The notes beneath the pieces were generated by a model, which worked only from the letters and a program-made list of their open reading frames with translations, was not told the DNA's origin and ran no database searches. 50,416 nt of DNA, taken from assembly GCA_021324095.1 (NCBI GenBank), contig JAJPJT010000046.1, forward strand, positions 1 through 50,416, read 5' to 3'. Source of the stretch: Gammaproteobacteria bacterium. GTDB lineage: Bacteria > Pseudomonadota > Gammaproteobacteria > Xanthomonadales > Rhodanobacteraceae. The number at the start of each line of letters is the position of its first letter. The stretch's first letter is position 1. Shown in pieces: positions 27,986 to 36,395 of the stretch. The translations under genes and the position numbers were made by a program.

Positions 27986-28597
27986 ATGGCACGGTATCGC
28001 GAAAGATACGCGTGGGAACGCGGTGATCACGGGATCGGTGAGATCGCTCGGCGCAACGCGGAGGCCGATTATCACGAGAAGTTCGACGGCGATCAGCGCA
28101 CGCAAAATTATCCCGATGACTACGGAACAGCAGGCAATCCCGAACCCTACGATCGCGGATATCGTGACGAGTATGGGCGCTACATGGAGAGCTACAGTGC
28201 GCGCACCGGCCACCGACGCGCCGGCGGTTATCACGGCCGTGGCCCAAAGAACTACGCGCGTTCGGACGAACGCATCCTGGAAGACATCTGCGAGCGGCTG
28301 TGGGACGCGGACGACGTCGACGCCAGCGACGTGACGGTCGAGGTGAAGAATGGAGAGGTCACGTTGCGCGGCAACGTCGAGCACCGCGGCATCCGGCACC
28401 GCATCGAGGACATCGCCGATTCCTGCGGAGGCGTCAAGGACATCCACAACGAGATTCGTGTTCAGCCCCGCAACGAATGGCCGTACGACAAAGGCGTCAC
28501 GCCCGGAACCACCGACAACTCGCGCGGAAATCCGAAAAGCCGCGGGCAAGGCGAGGGCATGGTGCAATCGGCGATCGAGCAGATGCCGCCCAAATAG
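27986..28597 (+). CDS. BON-domain protein with Tyr/Arg/Gly-rich N-terminus
   Basis: A 203-residue protein. The first ~100 residues are rich in Arg, Tyr, Asp and Gly and probably disordered; a BON domain follows at about residues 100-165 (DERILEDICERLWDADDVDASDVTVEVKNGEVTLRG, and VKDIHNEIRV). No signal peptide is seen. BON domains bind phospholipid surfaces and are common in stress-induced envelope proteins such as OsmY. The ATG follows a GGAGG site by nine bases. No operon partner is evident. Confidence 0.85.
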   Translation: MARYRERYAWERGDHGIGEIARRNAEADYHEKFDGDQRTQNYPDDYGTAGNPEPYDRGYRDEYGRYMESYSARTGHRRAGGYHGRGPKNYARSDERILEDICERLWDADDVDASDVTVEVKNGEVTLRGNVEHRGIRHRIEDIADSCGGVKDIHNEIRVQPRNEWPYDKGVTPGTTDNSRGNPKSRGQGEGMVQSAIEQMPPK

Positions 28598-28794
28598 CTC
28601 GCGGGCCGTACTGTCAAGCGCAAAGCGGTGCGCTCGCCGAAGCATTGCGTGCCCAAACGTATTTCAACGTGGGGCGTTGATGCCCATCGAAAGAGACCAC
28701 GAGGTCAACCCGAACTGCTTGAGGGACCATCCTGAAAGCGGAGATCGACAGCCTCCAACGTGCATGCGGAACGCCAGGCAAGGAAGCATAGGAG

Positions 28795-29310
28795 ATGGCG
28801 ATTTCACTCAATCACACGATAGTTGCCGCAACCGACAAAGAAGCATCGGCCAAATTCTTGGCAGAAATGCTCGGGCTTCCGGCCCCGACGGTGCTTGGCC
28901 ATTTCGTCGGCGTGCAGGTCGGCGACACGTCACTGGATTACCTCGATACGGATCAGCCGATCACGCAACAGCATTACGCATTCCTGGTCAGTGAGGCCGA
29001 ATTCGGCCATGTCTTCGAACACATTCGCGAGCGCGGTCTGGATTTCTGGGCGGATCCACGCCGTCGCAAGCATGGCGAGATCAACACGTGGGATGATGGC
29101 CGCGGATGCTATTTCGACGATCCCAGCGGGCATCTTCTGGAAATCATCACGCGACCCTACGGCAGCGGCGGCACGACCGCTTCCAACCCGCATCCGTTGA
29201 TTGCTCCCAAGCTCAGGCTTGGCGAGCATGAAAGTGGCCTCACTCGTCAGGACGGCGCAAGCGGGGGCGGCGCGCTTGCCAGAGCGGAAAGTTCCGATCA
29301 GGGCGAGTAA
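28795..29310 (+). CDS. VOC (glyoxalase/bleomycin resistance) family protein
   Basis: A 171-residue protein of the vicinal oxygen chelate superfamily. The beta-alpha-beta units start at LNHTIVAATDKEASAKFLAEMLGL and end at GRGCYFDDPSGHLLEIITRPYG, with likely metal ligands His7 and the final Glu. The fold is complete by about residue 122; the remaining 49 residues look unstructured and may be readthrough of a lost stop. Substrate unknown; many such proteins act on small electrophiles or antibiotics. Confidence 0.85.
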   Translation: MAISLNHTIVAATDKEASAKFLAEMLGLPAPTVLGHFVGVQVGDTSLDYLDTDQPITQQHYAFLVSEAEFGHVFEHIRERGLDFWADPRRRKHGEINTWDDGRGCYFDDPSGHLLEIITRPYGSGGTTASNPHPLIAPKLRLGEHESGLTRQDGASGGGALARAESSDQGE

Positions 29311-29392
29311 GACTTGTATTTGCCCAGCCCATTCGCGAGAAGCGTAGTGCGCATTGCGCTGAGGCAGGAACTGTCTTCGTAGAGTCCGCAAA

Positions 29393-29638
29393 ATGATCGG
29401 CGCGAAATTGTCCGGTACCGATCCGTATGCTCGAAGACGTATTCAGGTGCTCGATACAGCAATGAGCTATGTCGACGCCGGTCACGGCGATCCGATCGTT
29501 TTCCTGCACGGCAATCCGACCTGGTCGTATCTCTGGCGCAACATCATTCCTTTCGCCACGGATGCTGGGAGATGCCTGGCTCCCGATCTTGTCGGCATGG
29601 GGCAGTCAGGCAAGATGCCGTCGCGTTCCTATCGCTTC
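29393..29638 (+). pseudogene. dhaA: Haloalkane dehalogenase, 5' fragment
   Basis: The first ~82 residues match haloalkane dehalogenases: [20 protein letters not shown] with the HGNP oxyanion segment, YLWRNIIP, and [14 protein letters not shown]. Similarity stops at SRSYRF (29638), before the nucleophilic Asp and the rest of the fold. The following bases belong in another frame to an inovirus gene. The remainder of the gene is not found nearby, so a deletion removed it. Confidence 0.8.
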
Positions 29639-30318
29639 AGCGGCAGCGCTGGAAGTATCCGCGCGAGTGCTTCGACCTGTACAAGTCGAGCACGATGCAC
29701 ACGATGAAACGCCGGCTTCCGTGGCAATATTGGGTGATGATCGCAGCTGGTTTGCTGGCAATTCCCATGATCTGGTTCGCGGTGCATCGGATTCTGTCGC
29801 TGCGCCATTTGTCGCAGGATGCCGGCACGGCGCCGGCGACGTCGCCGACCGTCGATAGTGCTGGTCGTGTCTCGCCGTTCTCGGGTGACGAGAAGTATCG
29901 GTGGGCGACGCCTGCCGATTACGTGAAAGACCATCTCCCGCGCGTCGCGAATCAGCCATGGTCTGCGCCGGTTTTCGATCAAGTGCCGGTGAAGGCCCAA
30001 CCTGATCTTCTGTGCATCGAGTACGACGTTCCGGCCGCGCCGGAGCATGCTGCCTGGAAGCGGTGCAGCTGCTATACCGAACAGGTGACGCCGTACGAAC
30101 TCCACAGCCTCGAAGAGTGCCGCCGCTATGCCCGATACGGTGTCTACAATCCGCGCCGGCCTCCGGTCGGTGGCGATCGCTACGCGGATGCGCGTCAGGA
30201 CGAGCCTACGCGCCGCAGCGAGGCGGGCGCGTGGCAACCGGACTGGCGCACGCGGTCGTACGTGCAGCCTGAGCGCACGCAGGTCACGGCGCAGCCTGCT
30301 ACAGACTGGGGCAATTAG
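29638..30318 (+). pseudogene. Inovirus Zot-like morphogenesis protein, C-terminal remnant
   Basis: The frame beginning at about 29638 reads [21 protein letters not shown], the end of a zonular-occludens-toxin-type ATPase of filamentous phages. A membrane segment follows (YWVMIAAGLLAIPMIWFAV), then a periplasmic tail with DYVKDHLPRVANQPWSAPVFD and a CSCYTEQVTPYEL motif, all typical of Xanthomonas inovirus Zot proteins. The N-terminal ATPase part is missing. A start at ATG 29704 could still give a membrane protein. Confidence 0.75.
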
Positions 30319-30824
30319 CCGCCGAGCAGCGCCGTTGCCGTCGTGAGGTCCGCCAGCATCGGCGAGCTTGCGACCAGTGCGACTATGATCCGTAGTCCAC
30401 GTATGACGTGCCGGTGTTTCGGTGGTCTATGCCGTTGCTCTTGGGGTGTGGGGCGAAGCCCCGCGGAGGCGCTTTTGATCCGGGCGGGTGCGTTCGCGCT
30501 GCGGGGAGCTTTGGGGGCCCGGGGCCTGCTGTTCGCCTGGTGAGGATCATTCCCGTTGACCCGCTTTTGATCTTCCACCAATCGGAGCCGCGTGGGCTGG
30601 TGCTTTGCCGACACGTCCGCGAGCTCGTACAGCGGGCGCAGTGCGCCGGCTGCTTCATCGGAGCGGATCATGTATCGTTTTGCCTCGGCGGTCATGCACT
30701 CGCGCATCCACAAGCAGAATTCGATGTCGCGGGCGTTACAGCGATAGCCGGAAGCGGTGTAGATCGTGCCGTGTTCGTCGTAGGTCCAGCCTTCGAGGGG
30801 GCCGGACAGTTCTTCATATCGCAC
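30315..30824 (-). CDS. Possible phage-associated protein on the opposite strand
   Basis: An open frame of 169 codons from a GTG at 30824. The first ~80 residues look protein-like (EGWTYDEHGTIYTASGYRC, CLWMRECMTAEAKRYMI) and resemble small Xanthomonas phage proteins of the type that pairs a GWTYD start with a nucleic-acid-binding role. The second half is Pro/Arg-rich and may be frame noise. It overlaps the Zot remnant end by four bases. No ribosome site is clear. Low certainty that it is expressed as one protein. Confidence 0.4.
   Translation of the reverse strand: MRYEELSGPLEGWTYDEHGTIYTASGYRCNARDIEFCLWMRECMTAEAKRYMIRSDEAAGALRPLYELADVSAKHQPTRLRLVEDQKRVNGNDPHQANSRPRAPKAPRSANAPARIKSASAGLRPTPQEQRHRPPKHRHVIRGLRIIVALVASSPMLADLTTATALLGG
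30450..30462. repeat. GGGGC-GAA-GCCCC hairpin inside the inovirus remnant
   Basis: A perfect 5-bp stem with a GAA triloop in a G-rich stretch. Single-stranded phages use such hairpins as origin or packaging signals, but no second element supports this here. Confidence 0.4.
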
Positions 30825-30838
30825 AGGGGAGAAGTTCC

Positions 30839-31147
30839 ATGAATGTCAAGTCGTGGGCACTCGCGATCGTGCTCCATGGGAGCATTTTCGCGGCGTTCGT
30901 TGGGTTCTTGCTGTGGAACAGCGGGCACTTTCGTAAGCCCGTGTCGCCGGCCGATCCCGTGGCCGAGTCGCAAGCAACCTTGCCGGTGGTGCCGGTGCTG
31001 CGTGTCTACGATCCCGTGCGCGACACGCTGCGCGAGGATTTGAAGGCCGGTCGCGCGGTGTGCTCAGGTGGCTATTACGCGCGTCAGGCGGTGGACGGGA
31101 GCACCGTCCGTATTGAGACGAGGGACGGGCCTGTGACTTGCCCGTAG
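30839..31147 (+). CDS. Small bitopic membrane protein, inovirus-linked
   Basis: A 102-residue protein with one N-terminal membrane segment (about residues 5-27, WALAIVLHGSIFAAFVGFLLW) and a periplasmic tail containing two cysteines (AVCSGGYYARQ and GPVTCP) that could form a disulfide. Proteins of this size with a C-GGY motif often sit in filamentous phage genomes, which fits the nearby Zot remnant. Function unknown. The following 252 bp up to the efflux adaptor show no supported gene. Confidence 0.55.
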   Translation: MNVKSWALAIVLHGSIFAAFVGFLLWNSGHFRKPVSPADPVAESQATLPVVPVLRVYDPVRDTLREDLKAGRAVCSGGYYARQAVDGSTVRIETRDGPVTCP

Positions 31148-31399
31148 AGGCTCCGAGCGAGCCTCGCGAGCCACCGCCGCAAATTTGACACAATAGGCAT
31201 TTGCATCAATCAAAGGAGTGCGAGCCCAAGGCGAGCAGCCGGTTATCGCGCCCGCCCCTGCACCGAATGTTGCCTGCGGCCACCAGCCCGTAGCACTTGT
31301 GCGGCGCCGTCGCAACTTGATTGGACGCGCGACCCGCGGCGTATCATGCCAAGTCGTTGTGCATGCCGCTGCACGTTTCAGGCAAGGAAGAGCCGCACC

Positions 31400-32599
31400 A
31401 TGAGAGCGAGATCGCCACTGTGCATCCTTGCCATCTCCATTGGCGTGCTCGCGCTGGCCGGGTGCGGCAAAGGCAACAAGGCAGCACAGCCACCACCGCC
31501 GGCGCAGGTCGGCGTGATCACGGCCGAACCGCAGGATGCGCCGCTGACCAAAGATCTGGTCGGCCGCCTTTCAGCGTTCCGCACCGCCCAGATCTACGCG
31601 CGCGTGCCCGGCGTGCTGTTGAAGCGCACGTACAAGGAAGGCAGCGAGGTCAAGGCAGGCCAGTTGCTGTTCCAGATCGATCCGGCCCCACTCAAGGCGG
31701 CGCTGGCCAATGCGCTGGCGGGACTCGCGCAGGCGCAGGCTTCCTATACGAACGCGCGCGTCACCGCGGATCGTTCGCGCAAGTTGGCGCCCAAGGGCTA
31801 CATCTCCAAATCGGACCTGGATACCGCGCTCGCCAACGAACGGACCGCGAAGGCCGCCGTGCAGGCCGCCCAGGCTGCAGTCGAGACGGCGCGCATCAAC
31901 CTTGGCTACGCCGACGTCAGGTCGCCCATCGCAGGGCGCGCGGGCGAACAGCAAGTGACCGAAGGTGCGCTGGTCAGCCAGAGCACCCCGACGCTGCTCA
32001 CCACCGTGGACCAGATCGACCCGCTGTACGTGAACTTCACGATCAGCGTCGGTGAGCTCGACGAGTTGCGGCAGACCCAGCAGCAAGGCAGCGTGACGCT
32101 CAGTCAGCCGGGGAAGTCGACCGTGCAAGTTTCGCTGCCCGACGGCACGCGCTATCCCGAAGTGGGCACCGTGGACTTTTCTTCGGTCAATGTCGATCCG
32201 ACCACCGGTGCGGTGAACATGCGCGCGCTGTTGCCCAATCCGAAACATGCGCTGCTGCCGGGCAGCTATGTCACGCTGAAGGTCATGCTGGGCGAGCGCC
32301 GCGGCGCATTCCTGGTGCCGCAACCGGCGGTGCAGCGTGACACCAGCGGCAGCTACGTGTTGATCGTCGGCAAGGATGGCAAGGTTGCACGCCGCGACGT
32401 CACCACCAGCGGCATGCAGGGCCTCGATTGGATCGTCACTTCAGGACTCGCAGCGGGCGACGAGGTGATCGTCTCCGGCGTGCAGGCGGTGCGGCCCGGC
32501 GCACCTGCCAAGGGCGTGCCGTGGCAACCACCCGGATCGGCCGCTTCCAGTGGCGGCTCCAAGTCGCCGATGTCCGCCCCACCCTCCAGCGGTGCGTGA
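31400..32599 (+). CDS. RND efflux periplasmic adaptor lipoprotein (AcrA/MexA-like)
   Basis: A 399-residue membrane-fusion protein. The lipoprotein signal ends in LAGC with C22. The lipoyl/barrel-sandwich halves (ARVPGVLLKRTYKEGSEVKAGQLLFQID and VRSPIAGRAGEQQVTEGALVS) flank an alpha-helical hairpin, followed by beta-barrel and membrane-proximal domains (LPNPKHALLPGSYVTLKV). It joins an inner-membrane RND pump to an outer-membrane channel. The pump gene follows 12 bp later. No regulator or outer-membrane channel gene is present, so the pair probably uses a TolC encoded elsewhere. Confidence 0.94.
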   Translation: MRARSPLCILAISIGVLALAGCGKGNKAAQPPPPAQVGVITAEPQDAPLTKDLVGRLSAFRTAQIYARVPGVLLKRTYKEGSEVKAGQLLFQIDPAPLKAALANALAGLAQAQASYTNARVTADRSRKLAPKGYISKSDLDTALANERTAKAAVQAAQAAVETARINLGYADVRSPIAGRAGEQQVTEGALVSQSTPTLLTTVDQIDPLYVNFTISVGELDELRQTQQQGSVTLSQPGKSTVQVSLPDGTRYPEVGTVDFSSVNVDPTTGAVNMRALLPNPKHALLPGSYVTLKVMLGERRGAFLVPQPAVQRDTSGSYVLIVGKDGKVARRDVTTSGMQGLDWIVTSGLAAGDEVIVSGVQAVRPGAPAKGVPWQPPGSAASSGGSKSPMSAPPSSGA

Positions 32600-32611
32600 C
32601 GGGTCGGCGCG

Positions 32612-35600
32612 ATGTCGAATTTTTTCATCGACCGTCCCATCTTCGCGTGGGTCATCGCGATCCTGATCACGCTGGGCGGCGTGCTGTCGATCTTCAGCCT
32701 CGGCGTCGAATCGTATCCGAGCATTGCGCCGCCGCAGGTGGTGATCCGTGCGAGCTATCCAGGCGCCAGTGCCAGCACCGCCGAAGGTTCGGTCACGCAG
32801 GTGATCGAGCAGCAGCTCACCGGCATCGACAACCTGTTGTATTTCAGTTCCAGCACCAGTTCCACCGGCAACGTTTCGATCACCCTCACCTTCGAATCCG
32901 GCACTGATCCCGACATCGCGCAAGTGCAGGTGCAGAACAAGGTCGCGCTCGCGACCCCGCGCCTGCCCAGCGAAGTCACCCAGCAGGGCGTGGTGGTCGC
33001 GAAGGCCAATTCCGGCTTCCTGATGGTGGCCGCGCTGCGTTCGGATAATCCCAGCATCGACCAGGCGCGCCTCAACGACATCGTGGCTTCGCAGGTGCTG
33101 GATCAGGTTTCACGCGTGCCCGGCGTCGGCAGCACGCAGCAGTTCGGTGCCGAATACGCGATGCGGATATGGCTGAATCCCGACAAGCTGCATGGCTACG
33201 GACTCTCCGCGACTGACGTGCTGAACGCCGTGCGCGCGCAGAACATCCAGTTCGCGGCGGGCTCGCTGGGCGCCGATCCGGCGACGAACGGCTGGGGGTT
33301 CACCGCCAACGTCGCGGGGCCGGGACGTTTCAGCACGCCCGAACAGTTCCGCAACATCATCCTGCGTGCCAACAAGGACGGCACCGCGGTGACGCTGGGC
33401 GATGTCGCGACCGTCGAGTTCGGCCCCGAGGCGTACGGTTTCGACACCACGTGGGACAGCAGACCGATCGCCGGTTTCGCAGTCCAGTTGTTGCCCGGCG
33501 CGAACGCGCTGTCGGTCGCCAAGGCCGTGCGCGCGGAGATGGATCGCCTGCAAACGAGCTTCCCGCAGGGCGTGTCGTGGTTCGTGCCGTACGACAGCAC
33601 CACCTTCGTCACGATCTCGATCCACGAGGTGATGAAAACCCTCGGCGAAGCGATCGTGCTGGTGTTCCTGGTGATGCTGATCTTCCTGCAGAACATCCGC
33701 GCGACGATCATCCCCACGATCGTGATCCCGATCGCGCTGCTGGGCGCGTTCCTGGGGATGCGCGTGCTCGGGTTCACCATCAACCAGCTCACGCTGTTCG
33801 GGATGGTGCTGGCGATCGGCATCGTGGTGGACGACGCGATCGTCGTGATCGAGAACGTCGAACGCATCATGACCGAGGAAAGCCTTCCGCCGAAAGAAGC
33901 CACGCGCAAAGGCATGAGCCAGATCAGCGGCGCCGTGGTTGCGATCACCGTGGTGCTTGCAGCGGTGTTCATCCCTTCCGCGCTGCAACCCGGCGCGTCC
34001 GGGATCATCTACCGGCAATTCGCGTTGACCATTGCGGTGTCGATGGTGTTTTCGGCATTCCTCGCGCTGACGTTCACGCCCGCGTTGTGCGCAAGCCTGC
34101 TGCGGCCCGAACACGAAAGAAGGAAGAATATCGTGTTCCGCAAATTCAACGATGTGTTCGGCTGGACGCACCGCACCTATTCCGGCCATGTCGCCCGCGC
34201 GGTGCGCCACGCGCCGCGCTGGATGGCCGTGTTCGTGGTCGTGGCGATACTGGCCGGATTCCTTTACACCCGCCTGCCCGGAAGTTTCCTGCCCGAAGAG
34301 GACCAGGGCTACGCAATGGCGATCGTCCTGCTGCCGCCGGGCGCCACCAAAGACCGCACCGACGCGGTGATGAAGCACATGTACCAGGTGCTCGCCAAGG
34401 ACCAGGCCGTCGAAGGCGTTATGCAGATCACCGGCTTCAGCTTCCAGGGCAGCGGCGAGAACGCGGGCATGGCCTTCATCAAGCTCAAGGACTGGAGCCG
34501 CCGCAGCGTCAGCGCGATGCAATTCATCCAGCGCGCGAACATGCAGATGCACATGCAGATCCGCGATGCGCAAATCTTCGTGGTGAACGTGCCGACCGTG
34601 TCGGGCCTCGGCCAGTTCGGCGGCTTCGACGTTTACCTGGAAAACCGCAGCGGCTCCGGCCGCCCTGCCCTCGATCAGGCCACCGGCATGCTGCTCGGGA
34701 AAGCCGCGCAGGACAAGGTGCTGGCCGGCGTTCATCCCAATGCGCTGCCGCCGGCGCCGCAATTGCAGTTGACCATCGACCGGCTGCAGGCGGCGTCCAT
34801 GGGTTTGTCGGTCGGTGACATTTCCAACGCGATCAGCCTGATGCTCGCACCGGTGTACGTGGACGATTTCACCTACGGCGGCCGGGTCAAGCGCGTGATG
34901 ATGCAGGCCGCGGCGCCCTTCCGGATGAGCGAGGCCGCGTTCGGGCATTTCTTCACCCCGAGCAGCACCCAAACCAATCCCGACGGGACGCCGGCGATGA
35001 TCCCGATTTCAAACGTGGTGCACGGCAAATGGGAGATGGTGTCGCCGTCGCTGACGCGCTTCAACGGCTACCCCGCGACGGAGATCGTAGGATCGCCCGC
35101 GCCGGGCTACGCGTCGGGCGACGCAATGAAGGCGATCGAACAGATCATCACCCAGGATTTGCCGCACGGCTTCGGTTACGACTGGACCGGCCAGTCGTAC
35201 CAGGAACTCCTGTCCGGCAACGCTGCGACGAAATTGATGCTGTTGTCGGTGCTGGTCGTGTTCCTGGCGTTGGCCGCGCTGTACGAGAGTTGGTCGATCC
35301 CGATCTCGGTGCTGCTGATCGTGCCGCTGACCCTGCTCGGAACCGTGGTGTTCACGATGGGCCGCGGCCTCGCCAACGACATCTATTTCAAGATCGGCCT
35401 GATCACCGTGATCGGCCTCGCCGCCAAGAACGCGATCCTGATCGTCGAATACGCGGTCGCGGAACAGAAAGCCGGCAAAACCCTGCGCGCGGGCGTGATC
35501 GAAGCCGCCCGCCTCCGCTTCCGGCCGATCCTGATGACGTCGCTGGCCTTCATGCTGGGCGTCCTGCCGCTGTTCGTCTCCACCGGCGCGGGTGCCAACT

Positions 35601-35776
35601 CCCGCCACGCGATCGGCACCGGCGTGATCGGCGGCATGATCTTCGCCACGTTCTTCGGCCTGCTCCTGATTCCCGTGTTCTACGTCACCGTGCGCCGCCT
35701 CGCCGGCGACAAGATGGATGGTGAGCCGCCGGAAACTGCGGTCGGGAAATCCGATGCTCCGAGCGGAACGCAGTAA
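32612..35776 (+). CDS. RND multidrug efflux permease (AcrB/MexB-like, HAE1)
   Basis: A 1054-residue inner-membrane transporter driven by the proton gradient. It begins with the HAE1 N-terminus SNFFIDRPIFAWVIAILI, has 12 expected membrane segments in two halves separated by two large periplasmic loops, and carries the proton-relay aspartates in IGIVVDDAIVVIENVER. GQSYQELLSG and ITVIGLAAKNAILIVEYA are also family motifs. HAE1 pumps export hydrophobic and amphiphilic drugs. It overlaps nothing downstream; the next gene is convergent. Confidence 0.96.
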   Translation: MSNFFIDRPIFAWVIAILITLGGVLSIFSLGVESYPSIAPPQVVIRASYPGASASTAEGSVTQVIEQQLTGIDNLLYFSSSTSSTGNVSITLTFESGTDPDIAQVQVQNKVALATPRLPSEVTQQGVVVAKANSGFLMVAALRSDNPSIDQARLNDIVASQVLDQVSRVPGVGSTQQFGAEYAMRIWLNPDKLHGYGLSATDVLNAVRAQNIQFAAGSLGADPATNGWGFTANVAGPGRFSTPEQFRNIILRANKDGTAVTLGDVATVEFGPEAYGFDTTWDSRPIAGFAVQLLPGANALSVAKAVRAEMDRLQTSFPQGVSWFVPYDSTTFVTISIHEVMKTLGEAIVLVFLVMLIFLQNIRATIIPTIVIPIALLGAFLGMRVLGFTINQLTLFGMVLAIGIVVDDAIVVIENVERIMTEESLPPKEATRKGMSQISGAVVAITVVLAAVFIPSALQPGASGIIYRQFALTIAVSMVFSAFLALTFTPALCASLLRPEHERRKNIVFRKFNDVFGWTHRTYSGHVARAVRHAPRWMAVFVVVAILAGFLYTRLPGSFLPEEDQGYAMAIVLLPPGATKDRTDAVMKHMYQVLAKDQAVEGVMQITGFSFQGSGENAGMAFIKLKDWSRRSVSAMQFIQRANMQMHMQIRDAQIFVVNVPTVSGLGQFGGFDVYLENRSGSGRPALDQATGMLLGKAAQDKVLAGVHPNALPPAPQLQLTIDRLQAASMGLSVGDISNAISLMLAPVYVDDFTYGGRVKRVMMQAAAPFRMSEAAFGHFFTPSSTQTNPDGTPAMIPISNVVHGKWEMVSPSLTRFNGYPATEIVGSPAPGYASGDAMKAIEQIITQDLPHGFGYDWTGQSYQELLSGNAATKLMLLSVLVVFLALAALYESWSIPISVLLIVPLTLLGTVVFTMGRGLANDIYFKIGLITVIGLAAKNAILIVEYAVAEQKAGKTLRAGVIEAARLRFRPILMTSLAFMLGVLPLFVSTGAGANSRHAIGTGVIGGMIFATFFGLLLIPVFYVTVRRLAGDKMDGEPPETAVGKSDAPSGTQ

Positions 35777-35786
35777 CTCAGCGATG

Positions 35787-36227
35787 CTAAGGGTGAAACA
35801 GGTCTTTCAGTCTGGTGAGGAACGAGCCCGTTCGCATGCGTTGCATCATGCGACCCCATTGAGCTTCGGCGCGCACACTTCGTTCATAACCATGCTCTTC
35901 ATCCTTCATGAGCTCAAGCGCGCGCGTATCTTCGTCGGCGTCCAGCCAGTAGCCATGCCGATTCGGGCAAAACTCCATTTGCAGATCGTATGCCCGATAG
36001 TTGAAGCGCTGTAGCTTCGCTCCACACTGCGGACACTTTTGTGCAGTCGGCGTGGAGCTGAAAACCAGCGTTCCCTTTTCATCCTCGCCCAGATCGAACG
36101 CCTCATTTTCGAGTTGATCGAGTTCCTGCGCGTCCAGCCACATGCCTTCGCAGGACGGACAGACGCTCATGTCAACCTTGTGTCTTGTCTTGGCGATCAG
36201 CTCCACATTGCATTTGGGGCACTTCAT
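35787..36227 (-). CDS. TFIIB-type zinc-ribbon protein (zf-TFIIB domain)
   Basis: A 146-residue cytosolic protein with two zinc-ribbon units. The first is CPKC...CPSCEGMWLDAQELDQL. The second is CPQC...CPNRHGYWLDADEDTRAL, in which one cysteine is replaced by a His-containing segment. The C-terminal ~45 residues are charged and end in FLTRLKDLFHP. Function unknown. The ATG at 36227 lies five bases after GGAGG; a second ATG at 36230 is adjacent. It is convergent with the efflux pump. Confidence 0.85.
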   Translation of the reverse strand: MKCPKCNVELIAKTRHKVDMSVCPSCEGMWLDAQELDQLENEAFDLGEDEKGTLVFSSTPTAQKCPQCGAKLQRFNYRAYDLQMEFCPNRHGYWLDADEDTRALELMKDEEHGYERSVRAEAQWGRMMQRMRTGSFLTRLKDLFHP

Positions 36228-36395
36228 CATTACCTCCACCAGGGCATCACGGTTGGGGCGAGCGTCTTTTGCAAACTTCGACGCCGTGAATTCGACAGTT
36301 GTTTGGTTCTCCGATGGAGCATGGGCTCACCCCAACCTACTCTGCTTCGTTGATCTGGATTTGCTGGTTTTCCTGACTGGGACGTCGGCGAATCC

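Noticed and set aside
28681..28794. Small plus-strand ORF between the BON and VOC genes
   Set aside because: No ribosome site, no family features, and it runs out of frame into the VOC gene.
31218..31403. 61-codon ORF before the efflux adaptor
   Set aside because: A GGAG precedes its GTG, but the translation is Arg/Ala-rich, runs into the adaptor start region and resembles nothing known.
33110..34972. A 620-codon minus-strand frame inside the RND pump gene
   Set aside because: Antisense shadow; very His/Arg/Gln-rich translation with no recognisable motif.
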